This document shows, in pieces, positions 40,195 through 49,614 of a stretch of 64,000 nucleotides of DNA. Each line of letters opens with the position of its first letter. The first letter of the stretch is position 1. A program made the translations under genes and the position numbers. The notes below the pieces were generated by a model. It did not search any database and was not told the origin of the DNA. It saw nothing but the letters and a program-made list of their open reading frames with translations. This DNA is from Planctomonas psychrotolerans (lineage in GTDB: Bacteria > Actinomycetota > Actinomycetes > Actinomycetales > Microbacteriaceae): positions 1-64,000 of the forward strand of contig NZ_SJEV01000001.1 of the NCBI RefSeq assembly GCF_008642235.1, written 5' to 3'.

Positions 40195-41121
40195 TCAGGC
40201 GCGAGGCTGCTCGTCGTCGCCACCCCGACGGTGGGCGAGGAACTTCTCGAGCTCGGCGGCGATCTCGTCCGCGCTCGGCAGCAGCCCGTCCTCGTCGGTC
40301 AACGGCGACTTGAGGGGCGAGTCCTCCATGTAGCTGTCGTGACGCTCCTCCAGGGTGGCGACGAGGCGTGCGAGTTCGGTGTTCGCACCGACCTGCTCGT
40401 CGATCTTCGCGACGAAGTCGCGCCCCTCCTCCCGCAGCCGGTCGGTCGGGAAGATGAGGCCGGTCGCCGAGCTGATGCTCTCGAGGGAGGCCACGGCGGC
40501 GGACGGGTACTCGGTGTCGGCGAGGTAGTGCGGGATGAGCAGCACGAAGCCGGCGACCGGATGCTCCAGCCGGTGGAGTCGGTACTCCACGAGGTGCAGG
40601 GCGTTGGAGGGCACCTGGGTGTGCGGCTTCCACACCGACAGCGAATCGATGAGCTCGCTGCGGTTGCCGCTCACCGTGACGCTGATGGGACGGGTGTGCG
40701 GCACGGGCATCGGAATGGCATGCACCCACGTCGTGGTGGACACCGAGAAGCGCTCGATCAGGCCGAGCACCGCGGCGGTGAACCGCTCCCACTGGAAGTC
40801 GGGCTCGAAGCCGGCGAGGAGCAGGAACTGCTGCCCCAGTTCGTCCCGGGCGAGATAGAGGTTCAGCGCGGGCGGCCGGTAGTCGGTGAGATGGTCCTGA
40901 TCGAAGTAGATCGTGGGCCTGCGGGCGCGGTAGTCGAGCAGCACGTCGGCGTCGAACGACGCGATGATGCGGGACTCGAGCGCCCCGAGGAGGTACTCCG
41001 TGAACTGCGTCACGGCCGATCCGGCGTCGGCGAACCCGGTGAGACCGGCCACGAGGTGAAGCCCCTTCGGCACGTCGTACGCGGAAGGATCGATCTCGTA
41101 CAGCTCGGCGGGATCTCCCAT
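40195..41121 (-). CDS. PAC2 family protein (proteasome-assembly-chaperone-like)
   Basis: A 308-residue protein of the PAC2 family (GLTGFADAGSAVTQFTEYLL near the N-terminus, the family's signature region). Eukaryotic and archaeal relatives are proteasome assembly chaperones; the actinobacterial members are uncharacterised and there is no proteasome gene in this window. A charged, variable C-terminal tail follows the domain. A -10 box TAGAGT lies 6 bases before the ATG (41133-41128 on the minus strand), again a leaderless pattern. It is divergent from pepA. Confidence 0.9.
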   Translation of the reverse strand: MGDPAELYEIDPSAYDVPKGLHLVAGLTGFADAGSAVTQFTEYLLGALESRIIASFDADVLLDYRARRPTIYFDQDHLTDYRPPALNLYLARDELGQQFLLLAGFEPDFQWERFTAAVLGLIERFSVSTTTWVHAIPMPVPHTRPISVTVSGNRSELIDSLSVWKPHTQVPSNALHLVEYRLHRLEHPVAGFVLLIPHYLADTEYPSAAVASLESISSATGLIFPTDRLREEGRDFVAKIDEQVGANTELARLVATLEERHDSYMEDSPLKSPLTDEDGLLPSADEIAAELEKFLAHRRGGDDEQPRA

Positions 41122-41244
41122 GCCTTCACTCTAACGGCCCTTCTCCGGTGTCTCCTCCGTGCCGGGCCTCCACCGCGAAGCCGTCAGCGAACACGCCAAC
41201 CGGCCGCTCCGCCGACGCGGAAAACGCGAGGCTAGGGTCGAATC

Positions 41245-42735
41245 ATGACGATTCCGAATCTGCTCGTGTCCGCCGCCTCTCCTTCGGAGGCTCCCGCGGA
41301 GGTGCTCGTGATCGGCGTGATCCCCGAGGGCGACGGCGCACGGATTCTCGCCCCCGACGGCTTCGATGCGCTCAACGACAATGTCGGTCCCCTCCGCATC
41401 TCCGGCGGCCCGGACGAACTCACGCGCGTGGTGCTGCCCGGATCCACGACGCCGATCGCGCTGATCGGACTCGGCCCGGCCCCGATCACGCCGGACTCGC
41501 TGCGCTACGCCGCCGGCTCCGCAGTGCGGCAGCTCGTCGGTGTCGCCTCCGTGGCACTGGCCCTTCCTCTCGACAGCGACGACGACCTCTCGGCGGTACT
41601 CGAGGGAGCCGTGATCGGCGGGTACTCCTTCACCGCCTTCCGAGGGTCCGGTTCCCCGTCCACCAAGACCCCGGCAGCGGAGGTCGTCGTTCTGACCGAC
41701 CGTTCGCCCGACGACGGCGTCCTCGATCGAGCCACGTCGCTCGGTACCGCCATGGCCGCCGTGCGCGACCTCGAGAACACACCGCCCGGGAACCTCTCCC
41801 CCGCCGACCTCGCCGACGCGGCGATCGCCCACGCCGAGGGCCTCCCCGTCGAGGTGACCGTCTGGGACGAGACGATGCTGGCGGAGGAGGGCTTCGGCGG
41901 CATCCTGGGCGTCGGATCCGGATCGACACGCCCGCCGCGACTGGTGAAGGTCGCCTACTCCCCCGAGGACGCGGGCGCGCACCTCGCCCTCGTCGGCAAG
42001 GGCATCACGTTCGACTCCGGCGGACTCTCGCTGAAGCCGGCCATCCCGATGATCGGCATGAAGTTCGACATGACCGGAGCGGCGACCGTGCTGGAGGTGG
42101 TCCTCGCGGCCGCCCGGCTGGCCCTGCCCATCCGACTCACCGCATGGCTCTGCATCGCGGAGAACATGCCGTCGGGTTCGGCGATGAGGGTGGATGACGT
42201 GCTTCGCATCCGTGGTGGGAAGACCGTCGAGGTGCTGAACACCGACGCCGAGGGGCGGCTGGTGATGGCCGACGGTCTCGTCGCGGCGAGCGAGGAGCGC
42301 CCGGACTACCTCATCGACGTGGCCACGCTCACCGGGGCGCAGGTGGTAGCGCTCGGCAACCGGACCGTCGGCGCCATGGGCGACGACGCATTCGTGTCCC
42401 GCGTCGTGGCAGCTGCCACCGGCGCAGGCGAGTCGATCTGGGCCATGCCACTGCCGGGCGAGCTCCGCCCGCTGCTGAACTCCGACGTGGCCGACCTCGC
42501 CAACGCGAAGCCCGGACAGACCGCTGCCGGGATGCTGCTCGCCGGCGTGTTCCTGCGCGAGTTCGTCGGGACCGTCGACGACTCCGCGGACGCGTCGCCC
42601 ATCCCGTGGGCGCACCTCGACATCGCCGGCCCGTCGAACAACCAGGGGTCGCCCTACGGCTTCACCGGCAAGGGAGCCACGGGCGTCACCGTCCGCACGC
42701 TTCTCGCTCTGGCCGAGGAGATTTCACGTGCGTAG
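41245..42735 (+). CDS. pepA: Leucyl aminopeptidase (M17)
   Basis: A 496-residue cytosolic M17 metallo-aminopeptidase that releases N-terminal residues from peptides. The dinuclear metal site is intact: Lys252 and Asp257 (GKGITFDSGG), and Asp334 and Glu336 in the signature NTDAEGRL with catalytic Arg338. The N-terminal domain (about 1-160) is the variable regulatory part. The -10 box TAGGGT (41233-41238) ends 6 bases before the ATG, so the mRNA is probably leaderless. lpdA follows, but from its own promoter just after the pepA stop. Confidence 0.95.
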   Translation: MTIPNLLVSAASPSEAPAEVLVIGVIPEGDGARILAPDGFDALNDNVGPLRISGGPDELTRVVLPGSTTPIALIGLGPAPITPDSLRYAAGSAVRQLVGVASVALALPLDSDDDLSAVLEGAVIGGYSFTAFRGSGSPSTKTPAAEVVVLTDRSPDDGVLDRATSLGTAMAAVRDLENTPPGNLSPADLADAAIAHAEGLPVEVTVWDETMLAEEGFGGILGVGSGSTRPPRLVKVAYSPEDAGAHLALVGKGITFDSGGLSLKPAIPMIGMKFDMTGAATVLEVVLAAARLALPIRLTAWLCIAENMPSGSAMRVDDVLRIRGGKTVEVLNTDAEGRLVMADGLVAASEERPDYLIDVATLTGAQVVALGNRTVGAMGDDAFVSRVVAAATGAGESIWAMPLPGELRPLLNSDVADLANAKPGQTAAGMLLAGVFLREFVGTVDDSADASPIPWAHLDIAGPSNNQGSPYGFTGKGATGVTVRTLLALAEEISRA

Positions 42736-42765
42736 TAGGCTCGATACGGCCGAATCAGCTCGGCC
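42736..42765 (+). promoter_or_regulatory. lpdA -10 box and leader hairpin
   Basis: TAGGCT (42736-42741) directly follows the pepA stop and is a likely -10 box for lpdA. The resulting leader of about 80 bases starts with a perfect 6-bp hairpin, GGCCGA-ATCAGC-TCGGCC (42748-42765). Confidence 0.45.
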
Positions 42766-42830
42766 GGAACCGCTCGTGGATTCGGGTGGAACACACATGC
42801 GTATCGCTATGCGGACAAGGGAGTAACCGG

Positions 42831-44204
42831 GTGTCGGAACAGAATTTTGACCTCGTGGTTCTCGGCGGGGGAAGCGGTGGCTATGCAGCGGCACTCCGCG
42901 CGAGCCAGCTGGGCCTCACGGTCGGACTGATCGAGAAGAACAAGCTGGGTGGAACCTGCCTGCACTGGGGGTGCATCCCCACCAAGGCGCTCCTGCACGC
43001 GGCCGAGGTCGCCGACGGCGCCCGCGACTCCTCGAAGTTCGGCGTCTCCGCCACGTTCGACGGCATCGACATGCCTGCCCTGACCTCCTATCGCGAGGGC
43101 ATCATCGCGAGCAAGTTCAAGGGCCTCGTCGGCCTCATCAAGGCTCGCGGTATCACCGTCATCGAGGGCGAGGGACGCCTCGTCGCCCCGAACACCGTGC
43201 AGGTCGGGAACGACACCGTAGTGGGCAAGAACGTTGTGCTGGCGACCGGCTCGTTCTCCCGCACCCTTCCGGGCCTGGAGCTCGGTGGCCGCGTCATCAC
43301 CTCCGAGCAGGCGCTCGAGCTCGACCACGTGCCGTCCAAGGTCGTGGTTCTCGGTGGCGGCGTCATCGGCGTCGAGTTCGCCAGCGTCTGGAAGTCGTTC
43401 GGCGTGGACGTCACGATCGTCGAGGCTCTCCCCCACCTCGTCCCGAACGAGGAGGAGGGCATCAGCAAGGCCCTCGAGCGAGCGTTCCGCAAGCGCGGCA
43501 TCAACTTCACGCTCGGCACCCGCTTCTCCGGCGTGACGCAGAACGACGACGGCGTCGTGATCACGCTCGAAGACGGCAAGACCTTCGAGGCCGACCTCCT
43601 CCTCGTGGCCGTGGGTCGCGGTCCGGCGACCGCGAACCTCGGGTTCGAAGAGGTGGGCGTGAAGATGGATCGCGGCTTCGTGCTCACCAACGAGCGCCTC
43701 GCCACCAGCGTTCCCGGCGTCTTCGCCATCGGCGACATCGTTCCCGGCCTGCAGCTCGCGCACCGCGGATTCCAGCAGGGCATCTTCGTGGCCGAGGAGA
43801 TCGCCGGTCAGAAGCCGCAGATCGTCGAAGACGTGAACATCCCCAAGGTCACCTACTGCGACCCCGAGGTCGCCTCCGTCGGCTACACCGAGGCGAAGGC
43901 CGCCGAGAAGTTCGGCGCCGACAAGGTGTCGAGCTACGAGTACAACCTCGGCGGCAACGGTCGGAGCTCGATCATCGGCACCGGCGGGTTCGTGAAGGTC
44001 GTGCGCGTCAATGACGGTCCGGTCGTCGGCATTCACATGATCGGTGGTCGCATGGGCGAGCAGATCGGTGAGGCGCAGCTGATCGTGAACTGGGAGGCGT
44101 ACCCCGAAGACGTCGCCGCACTCGTGCACGCGCACCCCACGCAGAATGAGGCGCTCGGCGAGGCCCACCTGGCACTCGCCGGTCACCCTCTGCACGCCCT
44201 CTGA
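42831..44204 (+). CDS. lpdA: Dihydrolipoyl dehydrogenase (E3)
   Basis: A 457-residue flavoprotein disulfide reductase that reoxidises the lipoyl groups of 2-oxo-acid dehydrogenase complexes with NAD+. The FAD motif GGGSGGYAAA, redox-active Cys43 and Cys48 (GGTCLHWGC), the NAD-binding GGGVIGVEFASVW and the C-terminal HAHPTQNEA dimer motif are all present. I chose GTG 42831 because AAGGGAG (42817-42823) precedes it and the family begins with the FAD fold. It probably acts with the E2 gene sucB directly downstream. Confidence 0.96.
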   Translation: MSEQNFDLVVLGGGSGGYAAALRASQLGLTVGLIEKNKLGGTCLHWGCIPTKALLHAAEVADGARDSSKFGVSATFDGIDMPALTSYREGIIASKFKGLVGLIKARGITVIEGEGRLVAPNTVQVGNDTVVGKNVVLATGSFSRTLPGLELGGRVITSEQALELDHVPSKVVVLGGGVIGVEFASVWKSFGVDVTIVEALPHLVPNEEEGISKALERAFRKRGINFTLGTRFSGVTQNDDGVVITLEDGKTFEADLLLVAVGRGPATANLGFEEVGVKMDRGFVLTNERLATSVPGVFAIGDIVPGLQLAHRGFQQGIFVAEEIAGQKPQIVEDVNIPKVTYCDPEVASVGYTEAKAAEKFGADKVSSYEYNLGGNGRSSIIGTGGFVKVVRVNDGPVVGIHMIGGRMGEQIGEAQLIVNWEAYPEDVAALVHAHPTQNEALGEAHLALAGHPLHAL

Positions 44205-44212
44205 TCAATCCC

Positions 44213-44260
44213 TAGTCTCGACAAGAGAAGACAAACAACCGGAACCGGACAAGCGGTTCC
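44213..44260 (+). promoter_or_regulatory. sucB promoter box and leader hairpin
   Basis: TAGTCT (44213-44218), a likely -10 box, lies 9 bases after the lpdA stop. In the leader a perfect 7-bp hairpin, GGAACCG-GACAAG-CGGTTCC (44241-44260), ends directly before the ribosome site AGAGGAG (44261-44267). The hairpin could influence sucB translation. Confidence 0.45.
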
Positions 44261-44275
44261 AGAGGAGACAAGCTG

Positions 44276-45727
44276 ATGAGCGAATCCGTCAACCTTCCCG
44301 CACTCGGCGAGAGTGTCACCGAGGGCACGGTGACCCGCTGGCTCAAGAACGTGGGCGACAGCGTAGAGGTGGACGAGCCGCTGCTCGAGGTGTCGACCGA
44401 CAAGGTCGACACCGAGATCCCCTCGCCGGTCGCCGGTGTGATCGAGGAGATCCTCGTGCAGGAGGACGAGACGGTGGAGGTTGGTACCGCACTCGTCCGC
44501 ATCGGCGACGGATCCGGAGGCGGTGACGCCGCACCGGCCGACGAAGCGCCCGCCGAAGAGGCGCCCGCTGAGGAGGCACAGGCCGAAGAAGCGCCCGCCG
44601 ACAGCGAGGAGGACCTCGGAGCCGAGGTTCCCTCGACCGACGCCCCCTCCGAGGAGGACGCACCCGAGCCGGCGAAGCCCGAGCCTGCGCCCGCCGAGGA
44701 GAAGCCGGCCGAGCAGCCCAAGGCTGAAGCGCCCAAGGCTGAAGCGCCGAAGGCCGAGCAGCCCAAGGCCGAGCAGCCGAAGACGGAAGCACCGAAGACG
44801 GACCAGCCCGCCTCCGGTACGAACGCCGGATACGTGACGCCCCTCGTGCGCAAACTCGCCAACGAGAAGGGTGTCGACCTCTCTTCCCTCACCGGGACCG
44901 GTGTGGGGGGCCGCATCCGCAAGGAGGACGTGCTCGCCGCGGCCGAGGCGAGCGCCGGAGCGGGAGAGAGCGCCAGCGCCCCCGCCGCTCCCGCCGCTGT
45001 CGAGGTGTCGCCGCTGCGCGGCACCACGGTCAAGATGTCCCGCCTCCGCAAGGTCATCGCCGAGCGCGCAGTGCAGTCCATGCAGACGTCCGCGCAGCTC
45101 ACCTCCGTGGTCGAGGTGGACGTGACCAAGGTGGCCGCGTTCCGCGACAAGGTGAAGGCCGAGTTCGCCGAGAAGGCCGGGGCGAAGCTGTCGTTCCTGC
45201 CGTTCTTCGCCCTCGCCGCCACGGAAGCGCTGAAGTCCTACCCGATCATCAACGCGACGATCGACGGCGACACGATCGTCTACCCCGACCACGAGAACAT
45301 CAGTGTCGCGGTCGACACCGAACGCGGTCTCCTCACCCCCGTGGTGAAAAACGCGGGCGACAAGACGCTCGCCCAGTTCGCCACGGAGATCGCGGACCTC
45401 GCCGCCCGCACGCGCGACAACAAGCTGACGCCCGACGAGCTGGCCGGTGGCACGTTCACCCTCACCAACACGGGCTCGCGCGGTGCGCTGTTCGACACTC
45501 CGATCGTGTTCCTCCCGCAGGTCGCGATCCTCGGCACCGGCATCGTCGCGAAGAAGGCCGTCGTGGTGAACCACGACGGTGCCGACGCGATCGCCATCCG
45601 CTCGACGGTGTACCTCGCGCTCTCCTACGACCACCGCATCGTGGATGGGGCCGACGCCGCCCGATTCCTGGTGCAGGTCAAGAACCGCCTCGAGGGCGGG
45701 GACTTCGCGGGCAACCTCGGCATCTAG
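44276..45727 (+). CDS. sucB: Dihydrolipoamide acyltransferase (E2), probably of 2-oxoglutarate dehydrogenase
   Basis: A 483-residue E2 component. One lipoyl domain is at 1-75 with lipoylated Lys43 ([10 protein letters not shown]). A long Ala/Glu/Pro/Lys linker with repeated EEAPAEEA and [10 protein letters not shown] units (about 83-180) follows, then the subunit-binding domain ([20 protein letters not shown]) and the catalytic domain with His453 in SYDHRIVDG. It moves acyl groups between E1 and CoA in the TCA cycle. Only one lipoyl domain is present. Branched-chain E2 is an alternative. Confidence 0.92.
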   Translation: MSESVNLPALGESVTEGTVTRWLKNVGDSVEVDEPLLEVSTDKVDTEIPSPVAGVIEEILVQEDETVEVGTALVRIGDGSGGGDAAPADEAPAEEAPAEEAQAEEAPADSEEDLGAEVPSTDAPSEEDAPEPAKPEPAPAEEKPAEQPKAEAPKAEAPKAEQPKAEQPKTEAPKTDQPASGTNAGYVTPLVRKLANEKGVDLSSLTGTGVGGRIRKEDVLAAAEASAGAGESASAPAAPAAVEVSPLRGTTVKMSRLRKVIAERAVQSMQTSAQLTSVVEVDVTKVAAFRDKVKAEFAEKAGAKLSFLPFFALAATEALKSYPIINATIDGDTIVYPDHENISVAVDTERGLLTPVVKNAGDKTLAQFATEIADLAARTRDNKLTPDELAGGTFTLTNTGSRGALFDTPIVFLPQVAILGTGIVAKKAVVVNHDGADAIAIRSTVYLALSYDHRIVDGADAARFLVQVKNRLEGGDFAGNLGI

Positions 45728-45737
45728 TCGACCCCGT

Positions 45738-47327
45738 CTAGTCCGCGAGCACGCTCCGGATGCGCCACCCGGCCTCGCCCCTCTGCAGGAGGAGCGAGGC
45801 CGGTGTCGTTCCGGCTGCATCCCCCGGTGAAGCACCGGGCGATGGCCTCAGGTCGAGCAGAGCGGAATCCCCGAGCCGCTCGATGAGCACCGGCGTGCTC
45901 GCCTCGAACGAGGGAACGGTGACCTCCCGCCCCTCCTGAAGGCCGCGCACGGCCGTGCGGTCCACCTCGAGGGCGACGGACCCTACGGCCGCCACTCGGT
46001 CGAGACAGAGCACGGACAGGGTGCGGAAGCACTCCTCCCGCGCCGCGAGCAGTGCCACGGCCGCCGCCACCGGGTCATCCCCCGCGATCGCCGCCGGGTC
46101 GACCGGTGGGTTCGCCGCCGTGTCCGGCACACTGCCCTGCGCACTGGCTGCGTCCGGCGGCCCCGTGGATCCCGGGGATCCCGGGAGTGCAGTGGACTCC
46201 GGAAGCGCAGTAGCCTCCGGAAGCGCAGTAGCCTCCGGGAGCGCAGCCGATTCCCGCGGCGCAGGGAAGGACGGCAGCAGCAGAACGCCGAGAAGAGCCG
46301 CGGTCGGGAGCGCCGCGCCGACCCAGACCCGGGCTCGCACGGCGCGGAGCGCACTCCGACACCGCCGGAGAAGGGAGGGCCGCCGGAGCGCCGGAATCTG
46401 CCGAGGCGGATCCGGCGGGGCGGCGTCCGACGCGTCCGGTGCGGCTGCGTCCGGTGCGGGCACCACCGGTGCGGGCGCCACCGGTGCGGGGTCGACGGAT
46501 GCGACGTCGCCCGCTCCCGAGGACGGGGAGTCCGCCAATCGAATCGGCAGCGGATCGGCGAACTCGTACAGCAGGTCGGCGATGTCGTTCGTCGCCGCCG
46601 ACCCGCCGACCCGTCGCAGGCGACCGAACCGGGTACGGAGGGCGGCGACCTCGTCCGTCGAGCCCGACGCGGTAACGCCGTCGAGCACGCTGGAGGCGAG
46701 CTGGAGGAATCCGCTGAGATCCGCGTCGACGGCTCGCGCGTTCGCCGCGCGTTGGTCGTCTCCCTTCGGTCCGGCCCGGGCGGTGCGGAGGCGAGCGCCG
46801 TGGCCCCACCCCGTGATGACGGGCGCGCCCGTCGCGTCGAAGCAGATGGACGACCCGCGCAGAGCGCCGTGGCACCAACCGGCCGCGTGCACGGCACCGA
46901 GCGCCTCGATCACCGGCGCGAGCACGGTCACCGCCTCCCCCGCATCGATGCTCCAGCGGCGGACGAGGAGCTCGGAGAGGGTACCGGAGGTGCAGGGCGA
47001 CAGCACGAGGAACGGCGTGCCACGGCCGGTCTCCCCGACATCGAGCAGGCGGACCAGATGCGGCGAGTCCACGGCGTTCACCGCATCGAGTGCGGAGATC
47101 TCCGCGTCGATGTCCGCGGGGGCGCAGGTCGACGAGAAGACCTTGAGCGCTGCGTCGGCCGGTCCGGGCTCCACTCCCCGCCCGAGATAGACGACGGCGC
47201 GGGAGCCCGTCCCGAGGGTGCGGAGGATGCGGTAGCCGGGAGGAGCGACCGACTCGTCATCCTCATCGTCGTCACCCGACCCGAACCACGGCGGGGGCGG
47301 GGGCGCGACGACGGGTCGCGTCGCCAC
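45738..47327 (-). CDS. Membrane-bound serine/threonine pseudokinase
   Basis: A 529-residue protein with an N-terminal protein-kinase-like domain, one membrane helix at about 335-356 and an outside C-terminal domain. The kinase fold keeps a Gly-rich loop (GTGSRAVVY) and the ATP Lys62, but the catalytic HRD is HGA (153-155) and the DFG region reads TGW. Both key aspartates are missing, so it is probably a pseudokinase. After the helix comes a repeated ATALPE linker. I chose GTG 47327 with GAAGGAGG upstream. It may sense or scaffold rather than phosphorylate. Confidence 0.85.
   Translation of the reverse strand: MATRPVVAPPPPPWFGSGDDDEDDESVAPPGYRILRTLGTGSRAVVYLGRGVEPGPADAALKVFSSTCAPADIDAEISALDAVNAVDSPHLVRLLDVGETGRGTPFLVLSPCTSGTLSELLVRRWSIDAGEAVTVLAPVIEALGAVHAAGWCHGALRGSSICFDATGAPVITGWGHGARLRTARAGPKGDDQRAANARAVDADLSGFLQLASSVLDGVTASGSTDEVAALRTRFGRLRRVGGSAATNDIADLLYEFADPLPIRLADSPSSGAGDVASVDPAPVAPAPVVPAPDAAAPDASDAAPPDPPRQIPALRRPSLLRRCRSALRAVRARVWVGAALPTAALLGVLLLPSFPAPRESAALPEATALPEATALPESTALPGSPGSTGPPDAASAQGSVPDTAANPPVDPAAIAGDDPVAAAVALLAAREECFRTLSVLCLDRVAAVGSVALEVDRTAVRGLQEGREVTVPSFEASTPVLIERLGDSALLDLRPSPGASPGDAAGTTPASLLLQRGEAGWRIRSVLAD
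46183..46254 (-). repeat. Four 18-bp tandem repeats inside the pseudokinase gene
   Basis: Four adjacent 18-bp units (46183, 46201, 46219, 46237); the middle two are identical. They encode six-residue units around ATALPE in the extracytoplasmic linker. Length variation among strains is likely. Confidence 0.85.
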
Positions 47328-47545
47328 GCCGCCTCCTTCGGATGTCCCGCGCACCGCCCGCCGGGGGCCCGGCCACCCTCTTGCCCGTCGCATGCCCCCA
47401 TCGTTTCCGAGGATCCGACCACGGGGGGCGGCGAATCCCGCACCGGTGGAGTGCGGATCACCACCTTCGCTGGGGAGGACCGAGCGCTCGCCGGTGTGCC
47501 ATCGGCGGTGCGGAAGCGGTGATGGCGACAGGTATCCTTGGACTC

Positions 47546-48268
47546 ATGGCACGCTCCCCAGCCTCTCCCGCCCAGCCCGCCAAACCCGCGAAAGAGCCGG
47601 GCCGCATGAAGCAAATGTGGCAGGTCTTCAAGATGACCCGGCGGTACGACAAGAGTTCCGTCTGGTGGATGGCTCTCGGGTTCTTCGGCCCGATCCTGAT
47701 CGCCGTCGCACTGTCGATCTGGGTGGCCGGCGGCAACGTGCTGAACATCATCCTGTACATCATCTCCGGCGTCCTCGCGGGGATGCTGCTGTTCCTCATC
47801 ATCCTGGGGCGCAAGGCCGAGAAGGCCGCGTATTCGCAGCTCAAGGGTCAGCCGGGCGCCGTGGGCGTGGTGCTGCGGAGCTCGCTCAAGCGCGGCTGGC
47901 GCGGAAGCGAGATGCCGGTGGCCGTCAACGCCAAAACGCAGGACGCGGTGTACCGGGCTGTGGGGCGCGGTGGCATCGTGCTGATCAGCGAGGGACCGAA
48001 GAGCCGCACCACCCGCATGCTCGAGGACGAACGCCGCAAGGTGCAGCGCGTCCTGCCGAACGTGCCGATCGGTTTCGTGTCGGTCGGACCCGACCAGGAC
48101 TCCGTGGCCCTGCACAAGCTGGCGGGCTCCCTCAAGCGCTTCAAGAAGACGCTCACCAAGGCCGAGGTCATCGCCGTGAGCAACCGACTGGCCAGTCTCG
48201 GTCAGTCCTCGATGCCGATCCCGAAGGGCGTCGACCCCTTCAAGGTTCGCGCCCAGCGACCCCGCTGA
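47546..48268 (+). CDS. DUF4191 membrane protein
   Basis: A 240-residue protein of the DUF4191 family with a basic N-terminus, two membrane helices at about 45-95 (WWMALGFFGPILIAVAL then IILYIISGVLAGMLLFLI) and a basic cytosolic domain. The role is unknown. I chose ATG 47546 because TATCCT (47533-47538) lies 7 bases upstream, indicating a leaderless mRNA, and because the family starts with a Pro/Ala/Lys-rich tail. The gene is divergent from the pseudokinase gene. Confidence 0.87.
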   Translation: MARSPASPAQPAKPAKEPGRMKQMWQVFKMTRRYDKSSVWWMALGFFGPILIAVALSIWVAGGNVLNIILYIISGVLAGMLLFLIILGRKAEKAAYSQLKGQPGAVGVVLRSSLKRGWRGSEMPVAVNAKTQDAVYRAVGRGGIVLISEGPKSRTTRMLEDERRKVQRVLPNVPIGFVSVGPDQDSVALHKLAGSLKRFKKTLTKAEVIAVSNRLASLGQSSMPIPKGVDPFKVRAQRPR

Positions 48269-48293
48269 CGCGGGTTCCGGCGGCGAGTGAAGG

Positions 48294-49016
48294 ATGAATC
48301 CCGACGAGGCCGCCGGTGTGCTCGGGCTTGCGGGCGCGTACACCCGCGCCGACATCCTGCACGCCTACTCGCGGTCGGCCCGCCTGACCCACCCGGACCT
48401 GCTGCCGGACCCGACGCCCGACGCCGTGCGCTCGGCGAATGAGCGTTTCATCCGGCTGACGCTCGCCCGCGACATCCTTCTCCGGAGTCCGCTCCCGAAT
48501 CCGTCAGCGTCTGGCGCGCCTGGGTCGAACGGGTTCAGGTCGAACGGATTCGGGCCTCACGGGTCTGAGCAGTTCGACAACCCGCCGCAGCGGTCGGACG
48601 ACGTCGGTTGGCATACGGCAGGGCGCCGCGGCAAAAGCCGGGGAATGGGCGGGTCAATCGCCTCCGTGATCGCACTGGCCGTCGTGCTGGTCGTCATCGT
48701 CACCCTGCAGGACGGCTGGCGGGCCGCGCAATTCGGCGTGGTGGGTCGCGACCTCACCGCGAATGCCACCGTAGTCTCCGAACTCTCGGACGGCACGGAC
48801 GCCGACCTGGGCTGCCCGGCAGCGGGGTCCTGCGTGCTGGTCGAACTCACCTCGGATGAGGACTGCGCCGATGCGATCGCCCGCTTCGAGGTGACGTCCG
48901 ACACCGATGAATCCACCGCGACCCGTGAACTCATCGACCTGAGGGCGGACCGCCCTGTGGAGGTCGCGTTCGCCGGAACCTCGGCCCGGCTCATCTACCT
49001 CGGCTGCGACGAGTAA
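48294..49016 (+). CDS. J-domain-like membrane protein
   Basis: A 240-residue protein. The first 65 residues resemble a J domain: helix, then LTHPDLLPDP with the HPD triad that in DnaJ stimulates DnaK, then a helix. A Ser/Gly/Asn-rich linker, one membrane helix at about 122-140 and an outside domain with three cysteines follow. Function unknown; it might recruit DnaK to the membrane if the HPD is functional. It follows DUF4191 by 25 bases and is probably co-transcribed with it. Confidence 0.7.
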   Translation: MNPDEAAGVLGLAGAYTRADILHAYSRSARLTHPDLLPDPTPDAVRSANERFIRLTLARDILLRSPLPNPSASGAPGSNGFRSNGFGPHGSEQFDNPPQRSDDVGWHTAGRRGKSRGMGGSIASVIALAVVLVVIVTLQDGWRAAQFGVVGRDLTANATVVSELSDGTDADLGCPAAGSCVLVELTSDEDCADAIARFEVTSDTDESTATRELIDLRADRPVEVAFAGTSARLIYLGCDE

Positions 49017-49043
49017 GCGCGAAGCGCCCGCCCGAGGAGGCCG

Positions 49044-49472
49044 TCAGCGACGCACGAGCACGGTGCCGGAGAACACGTCGTGCAGACCGCGCTGATCGGC
49101 GTTCCAGACCAGCGCCGGGAGGAGCAGACACAGCAGCGCGGTGCGGAGGATGGGGCGCCAGAGGCCGCAGTGCTCACCGGTGATCGTGATCAGGCGCAAC
49201 CCGAGCGTCAGGTGTCCGATGCTCGCTCCGAGGGTGGCGAGGAAGACCACCTGCTCGATCGCGAAGATGCCGAGCGAGGCGAAATCCGCACCGAAGAAGA
49301 AGGCGTAGGTGATCAGCGCGCACAGCGCGAAGTCGATCGAGATCGCCGCGATTCGCCGGCCCGGCCGAGCGATCGATCCGGGCCCCTCCCGAGGCAGACC
49401 CAGGCGATGCCCCGGCCAGAGATTGGCGGCAGGGTCGCCGTGCGGCGGGGGAGACGGGGAAGCGTTCGGCAC
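49044..49472 (-). CDS. RDD family membrane protein
   Basis: A 142-residue protein with the RDD-family signature ([18 protein letters not shown]: conserved Arg and Asp near the first helix) and three to four membrane helices. Function unknown; some relatives take part in ion transport. I chose GTG 49472 because TAGACT (49485-49480 on the minus strand) lies 7 bases upstream, a leaderless pattern. It is divergent from glnA; their shared region holds the GlnR-type box. Confidence 0.85.
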   Translation of the reverse strand: MPNASPSPPPHGDPAANLWPGHRLGLPREGPGSIARPGRRIAAISIDFALCALITYAFFFGADFASLGIFAIEQVVFLATLGASIGHLTLGLRLITITGEHCGLWRPILRTALLCLLLPALVWNADQRGLHDVFSGTVLVRR

Positions 49473-49501
49473 TCGGCCAAGTCTAATTCGGCGCGCCGTT
49501 C

Positions 49502-49555
49502 GTAACATCGCCGAAACATGGGGGAAAGAACCGGGTAATGGCCGTTCGCTAGGCT
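49502..49555 (+). promoter_or_regulatory. GlnR-type box and -10 box of glnA
   Basis: GTAAC-N6-GAAAC-N6-GAAAG-N6-GTAAT (49502-49539) has four 5-base elements at exact 11-base steps, like the Streptomyces GlnR box. TAGGCT (49550-49555) is a likely -10 box. The box is centred about 40 bases before the expected start point, the right place for an activator such as GlnR. Confidence 0.7.
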
Positions 49556-49614
49556 CGATGCCGGTTGTATTCTTCAGCCGCCCGAGATCACGACCCCCTT
49601 TTGGAGTTCGCCAC

